Below are positions 28,671 through 37,617 of a DNA stretch of 64,000 nucleotides, piece after piece. This DNA is from an uncultured Bacteroidales bacterium (lineage in GTDB: Bacteria > Bacteroidota > Bacteroidia > Bacteroidales > FEN-979): contig CAILVF010000031.1 in assembly GCA_903837605.1 (NCBI GenBank), positions 18,789 to 82,788 of the forward strand, read 5' to 3'. The notes under the pieces are model-generated. The model was not told the DNA's origin and made no database searches. It was given only the letters and a program-made list of their open reading frames with translations. The stretch's first letter is position 1. Every line of letters starts with the position of its first letter. Position numbers and translations under genes: made by a program.

Positions 28671-29093
28671 TCAGCCTGAAACGGTCAGGTTACTCCCGCT
28701 TCTTGAAACAGTATAACGTTTGATGGCATAAGGCGGTGGACCTGCAGTAACATTCCCGTTCAGATCATATGTGCCGCCGTGGCAAGGGCATACAAAAGTC
28801 TGGGATCCCCTGGCATAAGTAACGGTACAGCCCTGGTGAGTGCAGGTTTGGGCCACGGCAATATACCCGTCGGCAAAATCATTGATACGGGCAATGATCA
28901 CTTCCTGAACGTAAACAGATCCCCCTGATGCGGAGAGTGCAGAATATTTTGAGTCATTCAGGTCAATGGTGAAGTTCACGTCGGGGCCCTGGGGGCCTGT
29001 AGTGCTTTTTTTACAACTTTCGAGGACGCTGCCTCCCACCGCGACTCCTGCCAGTACGCTGGCTGTAACTTTAAGAAAGTCTTTTCTGTTCAT
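28671..29093 (-). CDS. Rieske [2Fe-2S] lipoprotein
   Basis: A 140-residue exported protein. CTH (C84, H86) with C89, and CPCH (C102, C104, H105), give the two Cys and two His cluster ligands plus the disulfide pair of Rieske proteins. The N-terminus (MNRKDFLKVTASVLAGVAVG) looks like a signal, with a possible lipid-attachment Cys at 27 (VLESC). It is followed by a short collagen-like GPQGP stretch. There is no cytochrome b or oxidase gene beside it, so the electron partner is unknown. The downstream DUF1648 gene is on the same strand, 22 bases away. Confidence 0.87.
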   Translation of the reverse strand: MNRKDFLKVTASVLAGVAVGGSVLESCKKSTTGPQGPDVNFTIDLNDSKYSALSASGGSVYVQEVIIARINDFADGYIAVAQTCTHQGCTVTYARGSQTFVCPCHGGTYDLNGNVTAGPPPYAIKRYTVSRSGSNLTVSG

Positions 29094-29140
29094 GAATTTC
29101 CGCTTTAATCATTCCCGGTGAACTTTCCGCCCCAATGCGG

Positions 29141-29175
29141 CGAAACCCCGGTCCAGGGCTCTGCCCTGGGGTTAA
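29141..29175. repeat. Hairpin CCAGGGC-TCT-GCCCTGG
   Basis: A perfect 7-bp stem (29153-29159 with 29163-29169) around the triloop TCT, flanked by AACCCC and GGGGTT, which could pair as an alternative. It lies in the 187-bp gap between the Rieske and thiL genes. It resembles, in form but not sequence, the 3-nt-loop hairpins inside the octamer arrays. The rest of the gap is A/T-rich, and I recognise nothing else in it. Confidence 0.6.
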
Positions 29176-29280
29176 TACCTGTTTATTAATAAACGGGAAT
29201 CGTTTCAATTATTGCAGCGCGACATCCGCTTCACCAAAATTAGTGAAATCTGAAGCAATTCTTTATATTTTGATTATGGG

Positions 29281-30357
29281 TCATAATGACCCCGGTTTCT
29301 CACTTTTCATGCCGTCCCATCCCTGGGCTGTGAGTTCCACCTGCTTGTTGTCGGGTGTCACCATGGACTTGCCTTCGGAAGCATCGGTCATATGGCCGAT
29401 TATGGTGATATCCTCAGCGTCTTTTATCTTTTCATAGTCCTTCTGGTCAATAGTAAAGAGCAGTTCGTAATCCTCTCCTCCCGAAAGTGCCGCCACCGAA
29501 GGGATTAGTTTGAATTCCATGGCCAGTTCCCTGGTCTGGGAATTGATTGGGATCTTCTCTTCGAATATCCTGCAACCCGTTCCTGATTGTTTACAAAGAT
29601 GCAGTGATTCGGATGCCAGTCCGTCGGATATGTCGATCATCGAAGTAGCTTTGACGCCCAGTTTTGCAAGTATTTCGCGGATGTCGGTACGTGCCTCGGG
29701 TTTGAGCTGACGGCCCACCTGGTAGTCGAAACCCTCAAGTTCGGGCTGCATATTAGGATTAGCTTTGAAAACGGCTTTTTCACGTTCAAGCAACAGCAGG
29801 CCCATATATGCGCTTCCGAGGTCCCCGCTCACACAGAGCAGATCGTTAGGTTTGGCCCCGCTGCGGTATATTACCTCATCTTTCTTCGCCTCGCCCAGGA
29901 TGGTCACCGAGATCATAAGGCCTTTGTTGCCGGATGAGGTGTCGCCTCCCACAAGATCCACCTTGTATCGTTCGCAGGCAAGTTTGATGCCTGTGTAAAG
30001 CTCTTCGAGGGCTTCAAGCGAGAACCGGCTGGATGCCGCGAAAGAAACGGTCAGCTGTTTGGGTATGCCGTTCATGGCCGCGATATCCGAAATGTTCACT
30101 ATGGCCGATTTATAACCCAGGTGCCTGAGGGGAGTATACATCATGTCGAAGTGGACCCCTTCAACCAGGAGGTCGGTTGAGAGCAGTATGACCTTGTCAC
30201 CGGCATCGATCACCGCTGCATCATCACCCACGCCTTTTATCGTCTCCTTATGGTAAAGTTTGATGCCGCTTGTAAGCCGGTCGATCAGTCCGAATTCGCC
30301 GATTTCCGAAAGCGGGGTGAGTTTAAACGAGGAGTCGTTGTTTTGTTGATCTGGCAT
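29281..30357 (-). CDS. thiL: Thiamine-monophosphate kinase
   Basis: Phosphorylates thiamine phosphate to the cofactor thiamine diphosphate with ATP. It has 358 residues, near the family length. The PurM-like N-terminal segment GVGDDAAVID (about 42-51), STDLLVEGVHF, and NISDIAAMNG are the ThiL metal and nucleotide motifs; VGGDTSSG near 142 and MIDISDGLASE near 238 are also conserved. No TPP riboswitch was found, and no other thi genes are near. The stop codon lies in a small palindrome, GGGTCATAATGACCC. dxs, a TPP enzyme, is elsewhere in the window but is not linked. Confidence 0.93.
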   Translation of the reverse strand: MPDQQNNDSSFKLTPLSEIGEFGLIDRLTSGIKLYHKETIKGVGDDAAVIDAGDKVILLSTDLLVEGVHFDMMYTPLRHLGYKSAIVNISDIAAMNGIPKQLTVSFAASSRFSLEALEELYTGIKLACERYKVDLVGGDTSSGNKGLMISVTILGEAKKDEVIYRSGAKPNDLLCVSGDLGSAYMGLLLLEREKAVFKANPNMQPELEGFDYQVGRQLKPEARTDIREILAKLGVKATSMIDISDGLASESLHLCKQSGTGCRIFEEKIPINSQTRELAMEFKLIPSVAALSGGEDYELLFTIDQKDYEKIKDAEDITIIGHMTDASEGKSMVTPDNKQVELTAQGWDGMKSEKPGSL

Positions 30358-30420
30358 AGGTGCAGTATTTTCTGGTGAGTTGCAAAATTACGAAAAGCGA
30401 AGCACAATGCATGAGAGCCA

Positions 30421-31641
30421 TCATGGTTTCGTAAGCAGGGAGGATTCCTTCAGCCTTACCGCGATCAGGCAGGAAATAAGAAGTAAACCTGTGAGGATAA
30501 GCAATGAGGTAGTCATTGACCCGCTGCCAGCTGCTTTGAGCGCATCCATCCCGAAGATGAAGATGATGCCGGAGATCTGTCCCATGAGGAGAAGTAAGCC
30601 GTTTGACGTACCCTCCGGTGCGGGGTAGGCAATTTCCGCACCATACTGGAACCCGACAGGACCGGCGCTCAGAAGAAAGAATCCTATGACAAAAGAAGAA
30701 ACCAGGAGCAGGGGATAGGTTGTGGCAAAGGTGATCCCGAGCAGCCCCAGGCAGGAGGCTGACAAGGCCAGCAGGATGAATGGCACCCTCCTGCGGTAAT
30801 GGTCTGAAAGCCATGAAATGACCACTGCTCCGGCCAGGCCCCCGAAGATCATCAATCCCCCGGCCATACCGGCCTGGGTAATCGTGAACCCTCTCGGCCT
30901 CACAATCTCTTCTATCCAGGTGGCAACGGCATTAAACACCCCGAGGCCAAAAAAGAAAATGATCAGCAGCAGGATATAATTCTTATTCCGGAGCATGGTT
31001 TTAAGTCCGTCAAACACCAGGGAGCGTTCTTCCTGGCCCGGCTCACAGGCAGGCGTGGGCGGCCGTTCCCGGGCAAGTACAAGGAACAGCACTGCAGCTG
31101 CTATGGAGATGATCCCGTAATTGACCAGCATCCCGTCCATACCGCTGCGGATCACCATATAAGGGGTCAGCACCATCCCGATGACTATGCCCAGGTACAT
31201 TGCCAGTGAGCCCAAACCGGAAGCCATTGCACGCTCCCTTATCGGGAACCAGCGGGCTGCGATAGTGGTCATTGCGTTTAACAGGAATGGCTGGCCGAAG
31301 GCAATCCCGGTTTGTGCAATGAACACCCATGTAAAATTATCGGCCATTATCCCGCGGATCAGTCCGAAAACACCTGTCAATACAGCTCCAATCCCAACTG
31401 CTACGCGGATCCCATAGGTGTCAATTACCCAGGAAGCAGGTATGGAAACTAAAATATATACGAACATGAAAACCATGGATAACAGCCCTATCCAGAGATC
31501 GGAGACCATATAAAATTTTGCAGCGCTGCCGGTAATAGGTGCAAATGTGATCCAGAGCAACTGGTTTACAGCCACTACGCACATAAAAAGTACCAGGATT
31601 ACCCAGCGGTACCTGTAAATCAGGATGTCTTCGTTTGCCAT
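30421..31641 (-). CDS. Major facilitator superfamily transporter
   Basis: A 406-residue inner-membrane protein with 12 predicted helices. The loop after helix 2 (DTYGIRVAVGIGA) and the matching loop in the second half (LSDHYRRRVPF) are the MFS motif A positions. LLWITFAPITGSAA in helix 1 recalls the FLVCR-like branch, but the substrate cannot be told. The first codons follow a possible -7 box (TATATTTA, complement of 31660-31667). It is divergent from sufB with a heptamer array in the 338-bp gap. Confidence 0.83.
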   Translation of the reverse strand: MANEDILIYRYRWVILVLFMCVVAVNQLLWITFAPITGSAAKFYMVSDLWIGLLSMVFMFVYILVSIPASWVIDTYGIRVAVGIGAVLTGVFGLIRGIMADNFTWVFIAQTGIAFGQPFLLNAMTTIAARWFPIRERAMASGLGSLAMYLGIVIGMVLTPYMVIRSGMDGMLVNYGIISIAAAVLFLVLARERPPTPACEPGQEERSLVFDGLKTMLRNKNYILLLIIFFFGLGVFNAVATWIEEIVRPRGFTITQAGMAGGLMIFGGLAGAVVISWLSDHYRRRVPFILLALSASCLGLLGITFATTYPLLLVSSFVIGFFLLSAGPVGFQYGAEIAYPAPEGTSNGLLLLMGQISGIIFIFGMDALKAAGSGSMTTSLLILTGLLLISCLIAVRLKESSLLTKP

Positions 31642-31679
31642 AAAGATTGAATTACAGGGTAAATATACAGAATGTTGTG

Positions 31680-31812
31680 AGATGCGGGAAGCGGGAAGCA
31701 GGGAACAGGAAGCAGGGAGCAGGGAGCAGGAAACAGGAAGCAGGAAGCAGGGAGCAGGGAGCAGGAAGCAGGAAGCAGGGAACAGGAAGCAGGGAGCAGG
31801 ATACGGGATGCC
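31680..31812 (+). repeat. Heptamer array GGGAGCA/GGAAGCA between the MFS gene and sufB
   Basis: About 18 units of 7 bp (GGAAGCA, GGGAGCA, GGGAACA, GGAAACA), ending in GGATACG and GGGATGC. Unlike most arrays here it is between divergent genes, not after a stop codon. The remaining part of this 338-bp gap (31813-31950) shows no gene; it holds only A/T-rich sequence leading to the sufB promoter. Confidence 0.92.
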
Positions 31813-31953
31813 TTAAATGAGTTCCGCTTAGCAGGCATATCGATTCTCGTTTGGGGCGGGATCGGCATCGGGTTTTTCCCTACTTTTGTTTCTGATCCCT
31901 GCGATAGAAAAAAAATTGCCTTTCTAAACAGGTACTTGAATACCTAAATAAAT

Positions 31954-31961
31954 TATCTTTG
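31954..31961 (+). promoter_or_regulatory. sufB promoter -7 box
   Basis: TATCTTTG matches TAnnTTTG exactly and ends 18 bases before the ATG at 31980. It overlaps the TTG codon at which a longer reading frame could begin, which rules that start out. A CTTG at 31935-31938 is a possible -33 element. No binding site for an iron-sulfur regulator was recognised. Confidence 0.65.
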
Positions 31962-31979
31962 CAGGGACAATTGGTCATT

Positions 31980-33428
31980 ATGGAATCCGATCCTGATAAT
32001 ATAATCAACGAGGTTACTCAAAGCGACTACAAATACGGTTTTGTAACCGATATAGAGACTGAATATGCCCCCATTGGGTTGAGCGAGGATACGGTTCGCT
32101 ATATTTCCTTGAAGAAGAACGAACCTGAATTCATGCTTGAATACCGTTTGAAGGCATTCAGGCACTGGCTTACGATGAAACTGCCCGAATGGGCTCATCT
32201 TGAGATCCCGCCAATAGATTTCCGCGACATTTATTTTTATGCCGCGCCTAAAAAGAAAAAGCAATACGAGAGTCTTGACCAGGTGGATCCTGAGTTGCTG
32301 GCTACTTTCGATAAACTCGGGATTTCGCTGGAAGAGCAGAAAAAGCTGGCCGGTGTGGCCGTTGATGCTGTGATCGACAGTGTTTCGGTGAAGACCACTT
32401 TTTCGGAAACCCTTTCAAAATACGGGATCATCTTTTGCTCTATGAGCGAAGCCATCCAGAACCACCCGGATCTTGTAAAACAGTACCTGGGTTCGGTCGT
32501 GCCATATACAGATAATTATTATGCTTCCTTGAATTCGGCTGTTTTCAGCGACGGCTCGTTTTGTTATATCCCGAAAGGTGTGCGTTGCCCTGTTGAGTTA
32601 TCCACTTATTTCAGGATCAATGCCGCAAATACCGGTCAGTTTGAACGTACCCTCATCGTTGCCGACGAGGGAGCTTACGTCAGCTACATGGAAGGCTGCA
32701 CCGCGCCACAGAGGGATGAGAACCAGCTTCACGCTGCGGTTGTTGAGATCGTGGCCATGAAAGACGCAAGCGTCAAATATTCCACTGTCCAGAACTGGTA
32801 CCCGGGAGATAAGAGCGGGAAAGGCGGGATTTATAATTTTGTGACCAAGCGAGGGATCTGCAAAGGCAGCAATTCAAAGATATCCTGGACCCAGGTTGAG
32901 ACCGGCTCGGCCATCACATGGAAATACCCTTCCTGCATACTTTTAGGAGATAACAGCGTAGGGGAGTTTTATTCGGTTGCAGTAACAAACAACTACCAGC
33001 AGGCCGATACAGGGACCAAGATGATCCATCTTGGAAAGAATACGAAAAGCACTATCATTTCCAAAGGGATATCCGCAGGTAAAAGCAATAATTCTTACCG
33101 CGGACTGGTGAGGATCTCAAAAAATGCCTCGAATTCAAGGAATTACAGCCAATGTGATTCCCTGCTGCTGGGTTCCGCCTGCGGGGCGCATACATGGCCG
33201 TATATCCAGGTAGAGAATAAGTCGAGTATCGTTGAGCATGAAGCCACGACTTCAAAGATCAGCGAGGACCAGCTTTTTTACTGCCAGCAGAGGGGGATGA
33301 ATGCCGAAAGCGCTATCGGCCTTATCGTAAACGGTTATGCCAAGGAAGTGCTGAAGCAGCTGCCCATGGAGTTTGCAGTTGAAGCCCAGAAGTTATTGTC
33401 GATAAGTCTGGAGGGGAGTGTTGGATAA
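31980..33428 (+). CDS. sufB: Fe-S cluster assembly scaffold SufB
   Basis: Scaffold subunit of the SufBCD complex that builds [4Fe-4S] clusters. It has 482 residues, typical of SufB. Characteristic segments are [19 protein letters not shown] near 200, the [18 protein letters not shown] stretch near 340, and [11 protein letters not shown] near 383 with the Cys used in cluster formation; the beta-helix core lies between. It is first in sufBCDSE. Its stop codon TAA falls within the first GGATAA unit of the repeat that separates it from sufC, so its last residues (SVG) may come from the repeat insertion. Confidence 0.96.
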   Translation: MESDPDNIINEVTQSDYKYGFVTDIETEYAPIGLSEDTVRYISLKKNEPEFMLEYRLKAFRHWLTMKLPEWAHLEIPPIDFRDIYFYAAPKKKKQYESLDQVDPELLATFDKLGISLEEQKKLAGVAVDAVIDSVSVKTTFSETLSKYGIIFCSMSEAIQNHPDLVKQYLGSVVPYTDNYYASLNSAVFSDGSFCYIPKGVRCPVELSTYFRINAANTGQFERTLIVADEGAYVSYMEGCTAPQRDENQLHAAVVEIVAMKDASVKYSTVQNWYPGDKSGKGGIYNFVTKRGICKGSNSKISWTQVETGSAITWKYPSCILLGDNSVGEFYSVAVTNNYQQADTGTKMIHLGKNTKSTIISKGISAGKSNNSYRGLVRISKNASNSRNYSQCDSLLLGSACGAHTWPYIQVENKSSIVEHEATTSKISEDQLFYCQQRGMNAESAIGLIVNGYAKEVLKQLPMEFAVEAQKLLSISLEGSVG

Positions 33429-33506
33429 GGCAGCGCTGTGCGCTGCCGATAACTGGATTACTGGATATCCAGATATCGCAGCGCAGCTGCTTCTCCAGTT
33501 ATCAGA
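33420..33506 (+). repeat. Composite repeat at the sufB stop codon, with two triloop hairpins
   Basis: GGATAA, then the hairpin GGCAGCGC-TGT-GCGCTGCC (33429-33447), octamers GATAACTGGATTACTGG, the switch palindrome GGATATCC, a second hairpin GCAGC-GCA-GCTGC (33478-33490), and inverted octamers. It has the same plan as the arrays after the ArsC-like gene and prfB, but the hairpin stems differ in sequence while staying self-complementary. Confidence 0.82.
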
Positions 33507-33528
33507 AGTAAAAATAAACGAAAAAAGA

Positions 33529-34299
33529 ATGTTACTATCTATTAAAAACCTGCACGCTTCCATCAACGGGAAGGAAATTCTGAAAGGGATAACCCTGGAT
33601 GTTAACCAGGGGGAAGTGCATGCCATTATGGGGCCTAACGGAACGGGGAAAAGCACGCTTGCCTCTGTGATTGCAGGCCGGGAAGTATTTGATGTTACTG
33701 CGGGAGAGGTCATTTATAAGGGCAAAAACCTGCTGAAACTGGCTGTGGAAGAAAGGGCCAGGGAAGGCATTTTCCTGGGATTCCAGTACCCTGTTGAAAT
33801 TCCGGGGGTGAGCATCACGAATTTCATGCGCACGGCCGTTAACGAGATAAGGAAATACAAAGGCCTGGATCCTCTGGGCGGAGGCGCTTTCCTGAAACTT
33901 ATGGAAGAAAAGAAAAAGCTGGTAGAACTTACATCCAACCTGGCTAACCGTTCGGTGAACGAAGGCTTTTCGGGAGGGGAGAAGAAGAAGAACGAGATCT
34001 TCCAGATGGCTATGCTCGAACCCACTCTGGCCATACTCGACGAAACCGATTCAGGACTGGATATTGACGCCCTCAGGGTTGTTGCCAACGGGGTGAATAA
34101 ATTACGTACGAAGGACAATGCTTTCATGGTGATCACACATTACCAGAGGCTTCTCGATTATATAGTCCCCGATTTCGTTCATGTATTGTTTGAAGGCAGG
34201 ATCGTTAAATCAGGGACCAAAGAACTCGCACTGGAACTGGAAGAGAAAGGGTATGACTGGATAAGGAAGGAGCAGGAGGGTAAGGGGATTGCGGGATAG
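33529..34299 (+). CDS. sufC: Fe-S cluster assembly ATPase SufC
   Basis: ABC-type ATPase of the SufBCD complex, soluble, 256 residues from the ATG at 33529. Walker A GPNGTGKST at about 34-42, the Q-loop at GFQYPVEIPG, signature FSGGEKKK near 148, Walker B LAILDETDSGLD near 168-179, and the H-loop His in VITHYQRLLDY. The upstream frame is open to 33418, but those 37 codons are repeat DNA and are not SufC-like. The last codons GCG GGA TAG run into the next octamer array, which supplies the stop. Confidence 0.96.
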   Translation: MLLSIKNLHASINGKEILKGITLDVNQGEVHAIMGPNGTGKSTLASVIAGREVFDVTAGEVIYKGKNLLKLAVEERAREGIFLGFQYPVEIPGVSITNFMRTAVNEIRKYKGLDPLGGGAFLKLMEEKKKLVELTSNLANRSVNEGFSGGEKKKNEIFQMAMLEPTLAILDETDSGLDIDALRVVANGVNKLRTKDNAFMVITHYQRLLDYIVPDFVHVLFEGRIVKSGTKELALELEEKGYDWIRKEQEGKGIAG

Positions 34300-34452
34300 C
34301 TGGATGACTGGATAGCTGGATAACTGGATAACTGGAGAACTGGATGACTGGAGAACTGGATGACTGGATAGCTGGATAGCTGGAGAACTGGATGACTGGA
34401 TAACTGGAGAACTGGATAGCGGGATAGGGGATAATTGGATACAGGATAAAGG
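34293..34452 (+). repeat. Octamer array at the sufC stop codon
   Basis: About 18 units of 8 bp (GGATAGCT, GGATGACT, GGATAACT, GGAGAACT), then looser GGATA units up to 34470. The sufC stop codon TAG is in the first unit. All units are in the sense direction of sufC. Read antisense, the array has no stop codons and makes a spurious frame rich in Ser, Pro and Ile. Confidence 0.93.
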
Positions 34453-34472
34453 ATGCAAGATCAGGATATAAG

Positions 34473-35882
34473 ATGGAAGGTGTTTTGAAACAAAATAGTA
34501 CAAAAGAATTTTTCACTGGCCTTTACAGGGAACACAGGGCTGCGATTACGGCCGGTGATTACCCTGCGCTCACGATTCAGCGCGACAATGCCATCCGCCG
34601 TTTTGAAGAATCAGGATTTCCAACGACCAAACTGGAGGCCTGGAAAAACACCGATCTTAAGGAAAGTTTTTCAAAGGAATACGATATTGTTCTGGAACCA
34701 GAGCAGGGGGTGGATGTTCAGAAGGTATTCCGCTGCAACATTCCCCATCTCGACACGGCTATCATGGGCCAGCTTAACGGCTGGTATGTATCGAAGGACG
34801 TCCCTTTAATGGAACTTGGGAACGGAATTATCATGGGCAGCCTGGCCGAGGCATTGAAAAAATATCCGGCGTTGATTGAAGCCCACCTCGGCAAGTACGC
34901 CGATTCCAATACCGACGCTTTCACCGCCTTAAATACGGCCTTTTTCCGGGATGGGGTGTTCATCTACGTTCCCGACAATGTGAAAAGCCCCAAGCCGGTC
35001 CAGATCATCAATGTGATCCACCATGACAGGAACCTTTTCCTGCAATCGCGCAACCTTATTGTTTTAGGGAAGAACAGCAGGCTTTCACTGGTCCATTGCG
35101 ACGATTCATACAACCATCAGCCCTCATTTTCAAACGTGGTCACTGAGATCTACCTGGGTGAACATGCCTCCCTGGACCATTATAAGCTGCAGAACCTGAA
35201 CAATGCTTCGACTTTGATCAGCTCGGTCTATTTCCAGATGGATACTGCGGCACAACTAGAATCACATTATATTTCCTTAAATGGCGGATTGCTAAGGAAC
35301 AATGTGAGGCAAAGGTTCAATGGCCCTCACGGGGATACGAAGATATACGGGATCTACCTCATGGACGCCAGGCAGCATATCGACAACCAGGTATTTATCG
35401 ACCATGCTTTCCCTGATTGCACCAGCGGTGAACTCTTCAAAGGGATTTTAGATGAGCATTCCAGCGGGGTCTTCAACGGCCATGTGTTGGTTGAACGAAA
35501 TGCCGTGCGGACCAATGCTTACCAGAGCAATAAAAACATACTGCTTACCGAAACGGCTAAGGTGAATTCCAAGCCATTCCTGGAAATTTACAACGACGAT
35601 GTAAAATGTTCGCATGGTTCGACTACCGGACAGCTCGACCAGGATGCCATGTATTACCTGAGGCAGCGCGGGATTGGTGAGGAGAGTGCCCGTATGCTTT
35701 TAATGTATGCGTATGCCGATGAGGTGATTAGTAAAATAGCCATTGACCCGCTGAGGCTAAGGATAGAGGATATGGTGAAGAAGCGCCTCCAGGGCGAGCT
35801 GCAAATATGCGAAGCCTGTGTGCTTCACTGCAACACCCCCGAGCAGCCGATGGAATTTGTGATAGATATGACGAAGTTATAA
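34473..35882 (+). CDS. sufD: Fe-S cluster assembly protein SufD
   Basis: Third subunit of the SufBCD scaffold, paralogous to SufB. It has 469 residues. The C-terminal part is most diagnostic: NDDVKCSHGSTTGQLDQDAMYYLRQRG near 370-397, with the conserved Cys-x-His in CSHGST, and the RGI...ARMLLMYAYADEV helix. The N-terminal helical region (EESGFPTTKLEAWKNTDL) is also standard. It starts inside the tail of the octamer array after sufC. A short heptamer array (GAGCCAT) begins right after its stop codon. Confidence 0.95.
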   Translation: MEGVLKQNSTKEFFTGLYREHRAAITAGDYPALTIQRDNAIRRFEESGFPTTKLEAWKNTDLKESFSKEYDIVLEPEQGVDVQKVFRCNIPHLDTAIMGQLNGWYVSKDVPLMELGNGIIMGSLAEALKKYPALIEAHLGKYADSNTDAFTALNTAFFRDGVFIYVPDNVKSPKPVQIINVIHHDRNLFLQSRNLIVLGKNSRLSLVHCDDSYNHQPSFSNVVTEIYLGEHASLDHYKLQNLNNASTLISSVYFQMDTAAQLESHYISLNGGLLRNNVRQRFNGPHGDTKIYGIYLMDARQHIDNQVFIDHAFPDCTSGELFKGILDEHSSGVFNGHVLVERNAVRTNAYQSNKNILLTETAKVNSKPFLEIYNDDVKCSHGSTTGQLDQDAMYYLRQRGIGEESARMLLMYAYADEVISKIAIDPLRLRIEDMVKKRLQGELQICEACVLHCNTPEQPMEFVIDMTKL

Positions 35883-35913
35883 GAGCCATGAGCCAAGAGC
35901 CATGAGCGATTAG
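35883..35913 (+). repeat. Heptamer array GAGCCAT after sufD
   Basis: Four units (GAGCCAT, GAGCCAA, GAGCCAT, GAGCGAT) begin at the first base after the sufD stop codon TAA. The unit sequence is unlike the other arrays, but length and position follow the same rule. Confidence 0.75.
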
Positions 35914-35949
35914 TAATTCAACATTCGATATTCATTATAATATTTTAAA

Positions 35950-37170
35950 ATGGCTTTCAACATCTCCGACATCCGCGCCGACTTCCCCATCCTCTCCCAA
36001 ACGATTTACAAGAGGCCGCTGATCTATTTCGACAATGCCGCCACAACCCAGAAGCCGCTGCAGGTCATCAATGCCATCAGTGATTATTACCTTCACGACA
36101 ACTGCAATATCCACCGGGGTGTTCATTACCTGAGCGTGAAAGCGACAGAAGCTTTCGAAGAAGCCCGCAAGGAGATCAGGGAATTCATCAATGCCCCTTC
36201 AACACATGAAGTTGTATTCACCAAAGGGGCTTCCGAATCCCTCAACCTGGTAGCAGCTTCCTTCGGTAAAAAGTTCCTTGGGCCCGGCGATGAGGTCATC
36301 ACCACTATCATGGAACACCATTCCAACTTCGTTCCCTGGCAGATCATCTGCGGGGAAAAGGTCGCCAGTCTTAAGGTTGCCAATATCCTGCCCGACGGCC
36401 AGCTGGACCTGGAACATCTTTATTCACTGATTACAGAGCGTACGAAGATCATCGCCCTCACCCATGTTTCCAATGTGCTTGGAACAATAAACCCCATTAA
36501 AGATATAATTGCTTTTGCTCATGCTAAGGGCATTCCCGTCCTGGTCGATGGAGCCCAGGGGGTTTCACATCTCTCAGTTGATGTGACAGATCTCGATTGC
36601 GACTTTTATTGTTTTTCGGGGCATAAGATGTACGGTCCCATGGGAATAGGGATCCTTTACGGGAAGGAGAAATGGCTTGAAGAGCTTCCCCCGTACCAGA
36701 GCGGGGGAGAGATGGTGAAAGATGTGACCATTGAAAAAACGACCTATAATGAGCTGCCATTCAAGTTCGAAGCCGGAACCCCCAATGTGGAAGGAGTAAT
36801 GGGCCTCAGAGCTGCAGTGCAGTATCTGAAGAAACTGGGCATGGAAGAGATCCATGCGTATGAAGACAAACTGCTGAAGCATGCCGTTGAGCGGCTGTCG
36901 GCCATAAAGGATATGCGGTTTTTCGGGACTGCCCCTTCGAAAGCCAGCCTGGTCTCGTTCCTGGTCGGCGACATCCATCCTTTCGACGCCGGGACCATTA
37001 TTGATAAAATGGGGATAGCCGTTCGCACCGGGCACCACTGCGCCCAGCCCCTGATAGATCATTTCGGCATACCCGGGACAGTGCGTGCCTCCTTTGCCTT
37101 TTATAATACCATAGAAGAAATCGACAAACTGGCCGATGCGGTGAGCCGGGTGAAAACTATGTTTAATTGA
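35950..37170 (+). CDS. sufS: Cysteine desulfurase SufS (group II)
   Basis: PLP enzyme that takes sulfur from cysteine and passes it through SufE to SufB. It has 406 residues. N-terminal IYFDNAATTQKP near 25-36, the PLP-holding motif SGHKMYGP with Lys near 224, and the catalytic loop RTGHHCAQP with Cys near 361 are all present; the short loop around that Cys marks the SufS rather than the NifS/IscS branch. It stands between sufD and sufE on the same strand, so the sulfur donor pair is encoded together. Confidence 0.96.
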   Translation: MAFNISDIRADFPILSQTIYKRPLIYFDNAATTQKPLQVINAISDYYLHDNCNIHRGVHYLSVKATEAFEEARKEIREFINAPSTHEVVFTKGASESLNLVAASFGKKFLGPGDEVITTIMEHHSNFVPWQIICGEKVASLKVANILPDGQLDLEHLYSLITERTKIIALTHVSNVLGTINPIKDIIAFAHAKGIPVLVDGAQGVSHLSVDVTDLDCDFYCFSGHKMYGPMGIGILYGKEKWLEELPPYQSGGEMVKDVTIEKTTYNELPFKFEAGTPNVEGVMGLRAAVQYLKKLGMEEIHAYEDKLLKHAVERLSAIKDMRFFGTAPSKASLVSFLVGDIHPFDAGTIIDKMGIAVRTGHHCAQPLIDHFGIPGTVRASFAFYNTIEEIDKLADAVSRVKTMFN

Positions 37171-37182
37171 ATTTCGAATTTG

Positions 37183-37602
37183 ATGACAATCCAGGAAATT
37201 GAATCTCAGCTTGTCGATGAGTTCGCCGCCTTCGACGACTGGCTCGACAAATACGATCTCATCCTAGACATGGGGAAATCACTTCCGCCCATAGATCCCA
37301 AATACAAGACCGACCAGTTTATTATTTCCGGCTGCCAGAGCAAGGTATGGCTTCACGCCGAATACCGCGACGGCAAAGTCTATTTCACCGCCGACAGCGA
37401 CGCCATCATCACCAAAGGCATAGTGAGCATGCTGGTGAGCGTGTTATCAGGCCAGACCCCCGACGCGATCCAGTCCGCAGACCTCAGCTTCATAAACCGC
37501 ATCGGTTTGAATGAACATTTATCCCCAACCCGCTCCAACGGCCTCGCATCCATGGTCAAGCAGATGAAGCTGTATGCGATGGTGTTTAAGATGAAGGGGT
37601 GA
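37183..37602 (+). CDS. sufE: Sulfur acceptor protein SufE
   Basis: Takes persulfide sulfur from SufS and stimulates it. It has 139 residues from the ATG at 37183; the TTG just before it would add one residue only. The acceptor Cys is in ISGCQSKVWL near residue 50, and the C-terminal segment RSNGLASMVKQMK is typical. It starts 12 bases after sufS. It is the last gene of sufBCDSE; the next two genes are on the other strand. Confidence 0.95.
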   Translation: MTIQEIESQLVDEFAAFDDWLDKYDLILDMGKSLPPIDPKYKTDQFIISGCQSKVWLHAEYRDGKVYFTADSDAIITKGIVSMLVSVLSGQTPDAIQSADLSFINRIGLNEHLSPTRSNGLASMVKQMKLYAMVFKMKG

Positions 37603-37617
37603 TCTTGATCCCGCTTG

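Noticed and set aside
29278..29292. Palindrome GGGTCATAATGACCC at the thiL stop as a terminator
   Set aside because: The stem is only 6 bp, A/T-rich in the centre, and no T-run follows on either strand.
31959..31979. Upstream TTG start for sufB
   Set aside because: That codon is part of the -7 promoter box, so it would not be in the mRNA.
33418..33528. Longer sufC N-terminus
   Set aside because: It is the composite repeat after sufB and has no resemblance to SufC.
34205..34516. Antisense reading frames over the array after sufC (Ser/Pro/Ile/Tyr-rich)
   Set aside because: They are made by the stop-free antisense strand of the octamer array and overlap sufC; no protein family fits.
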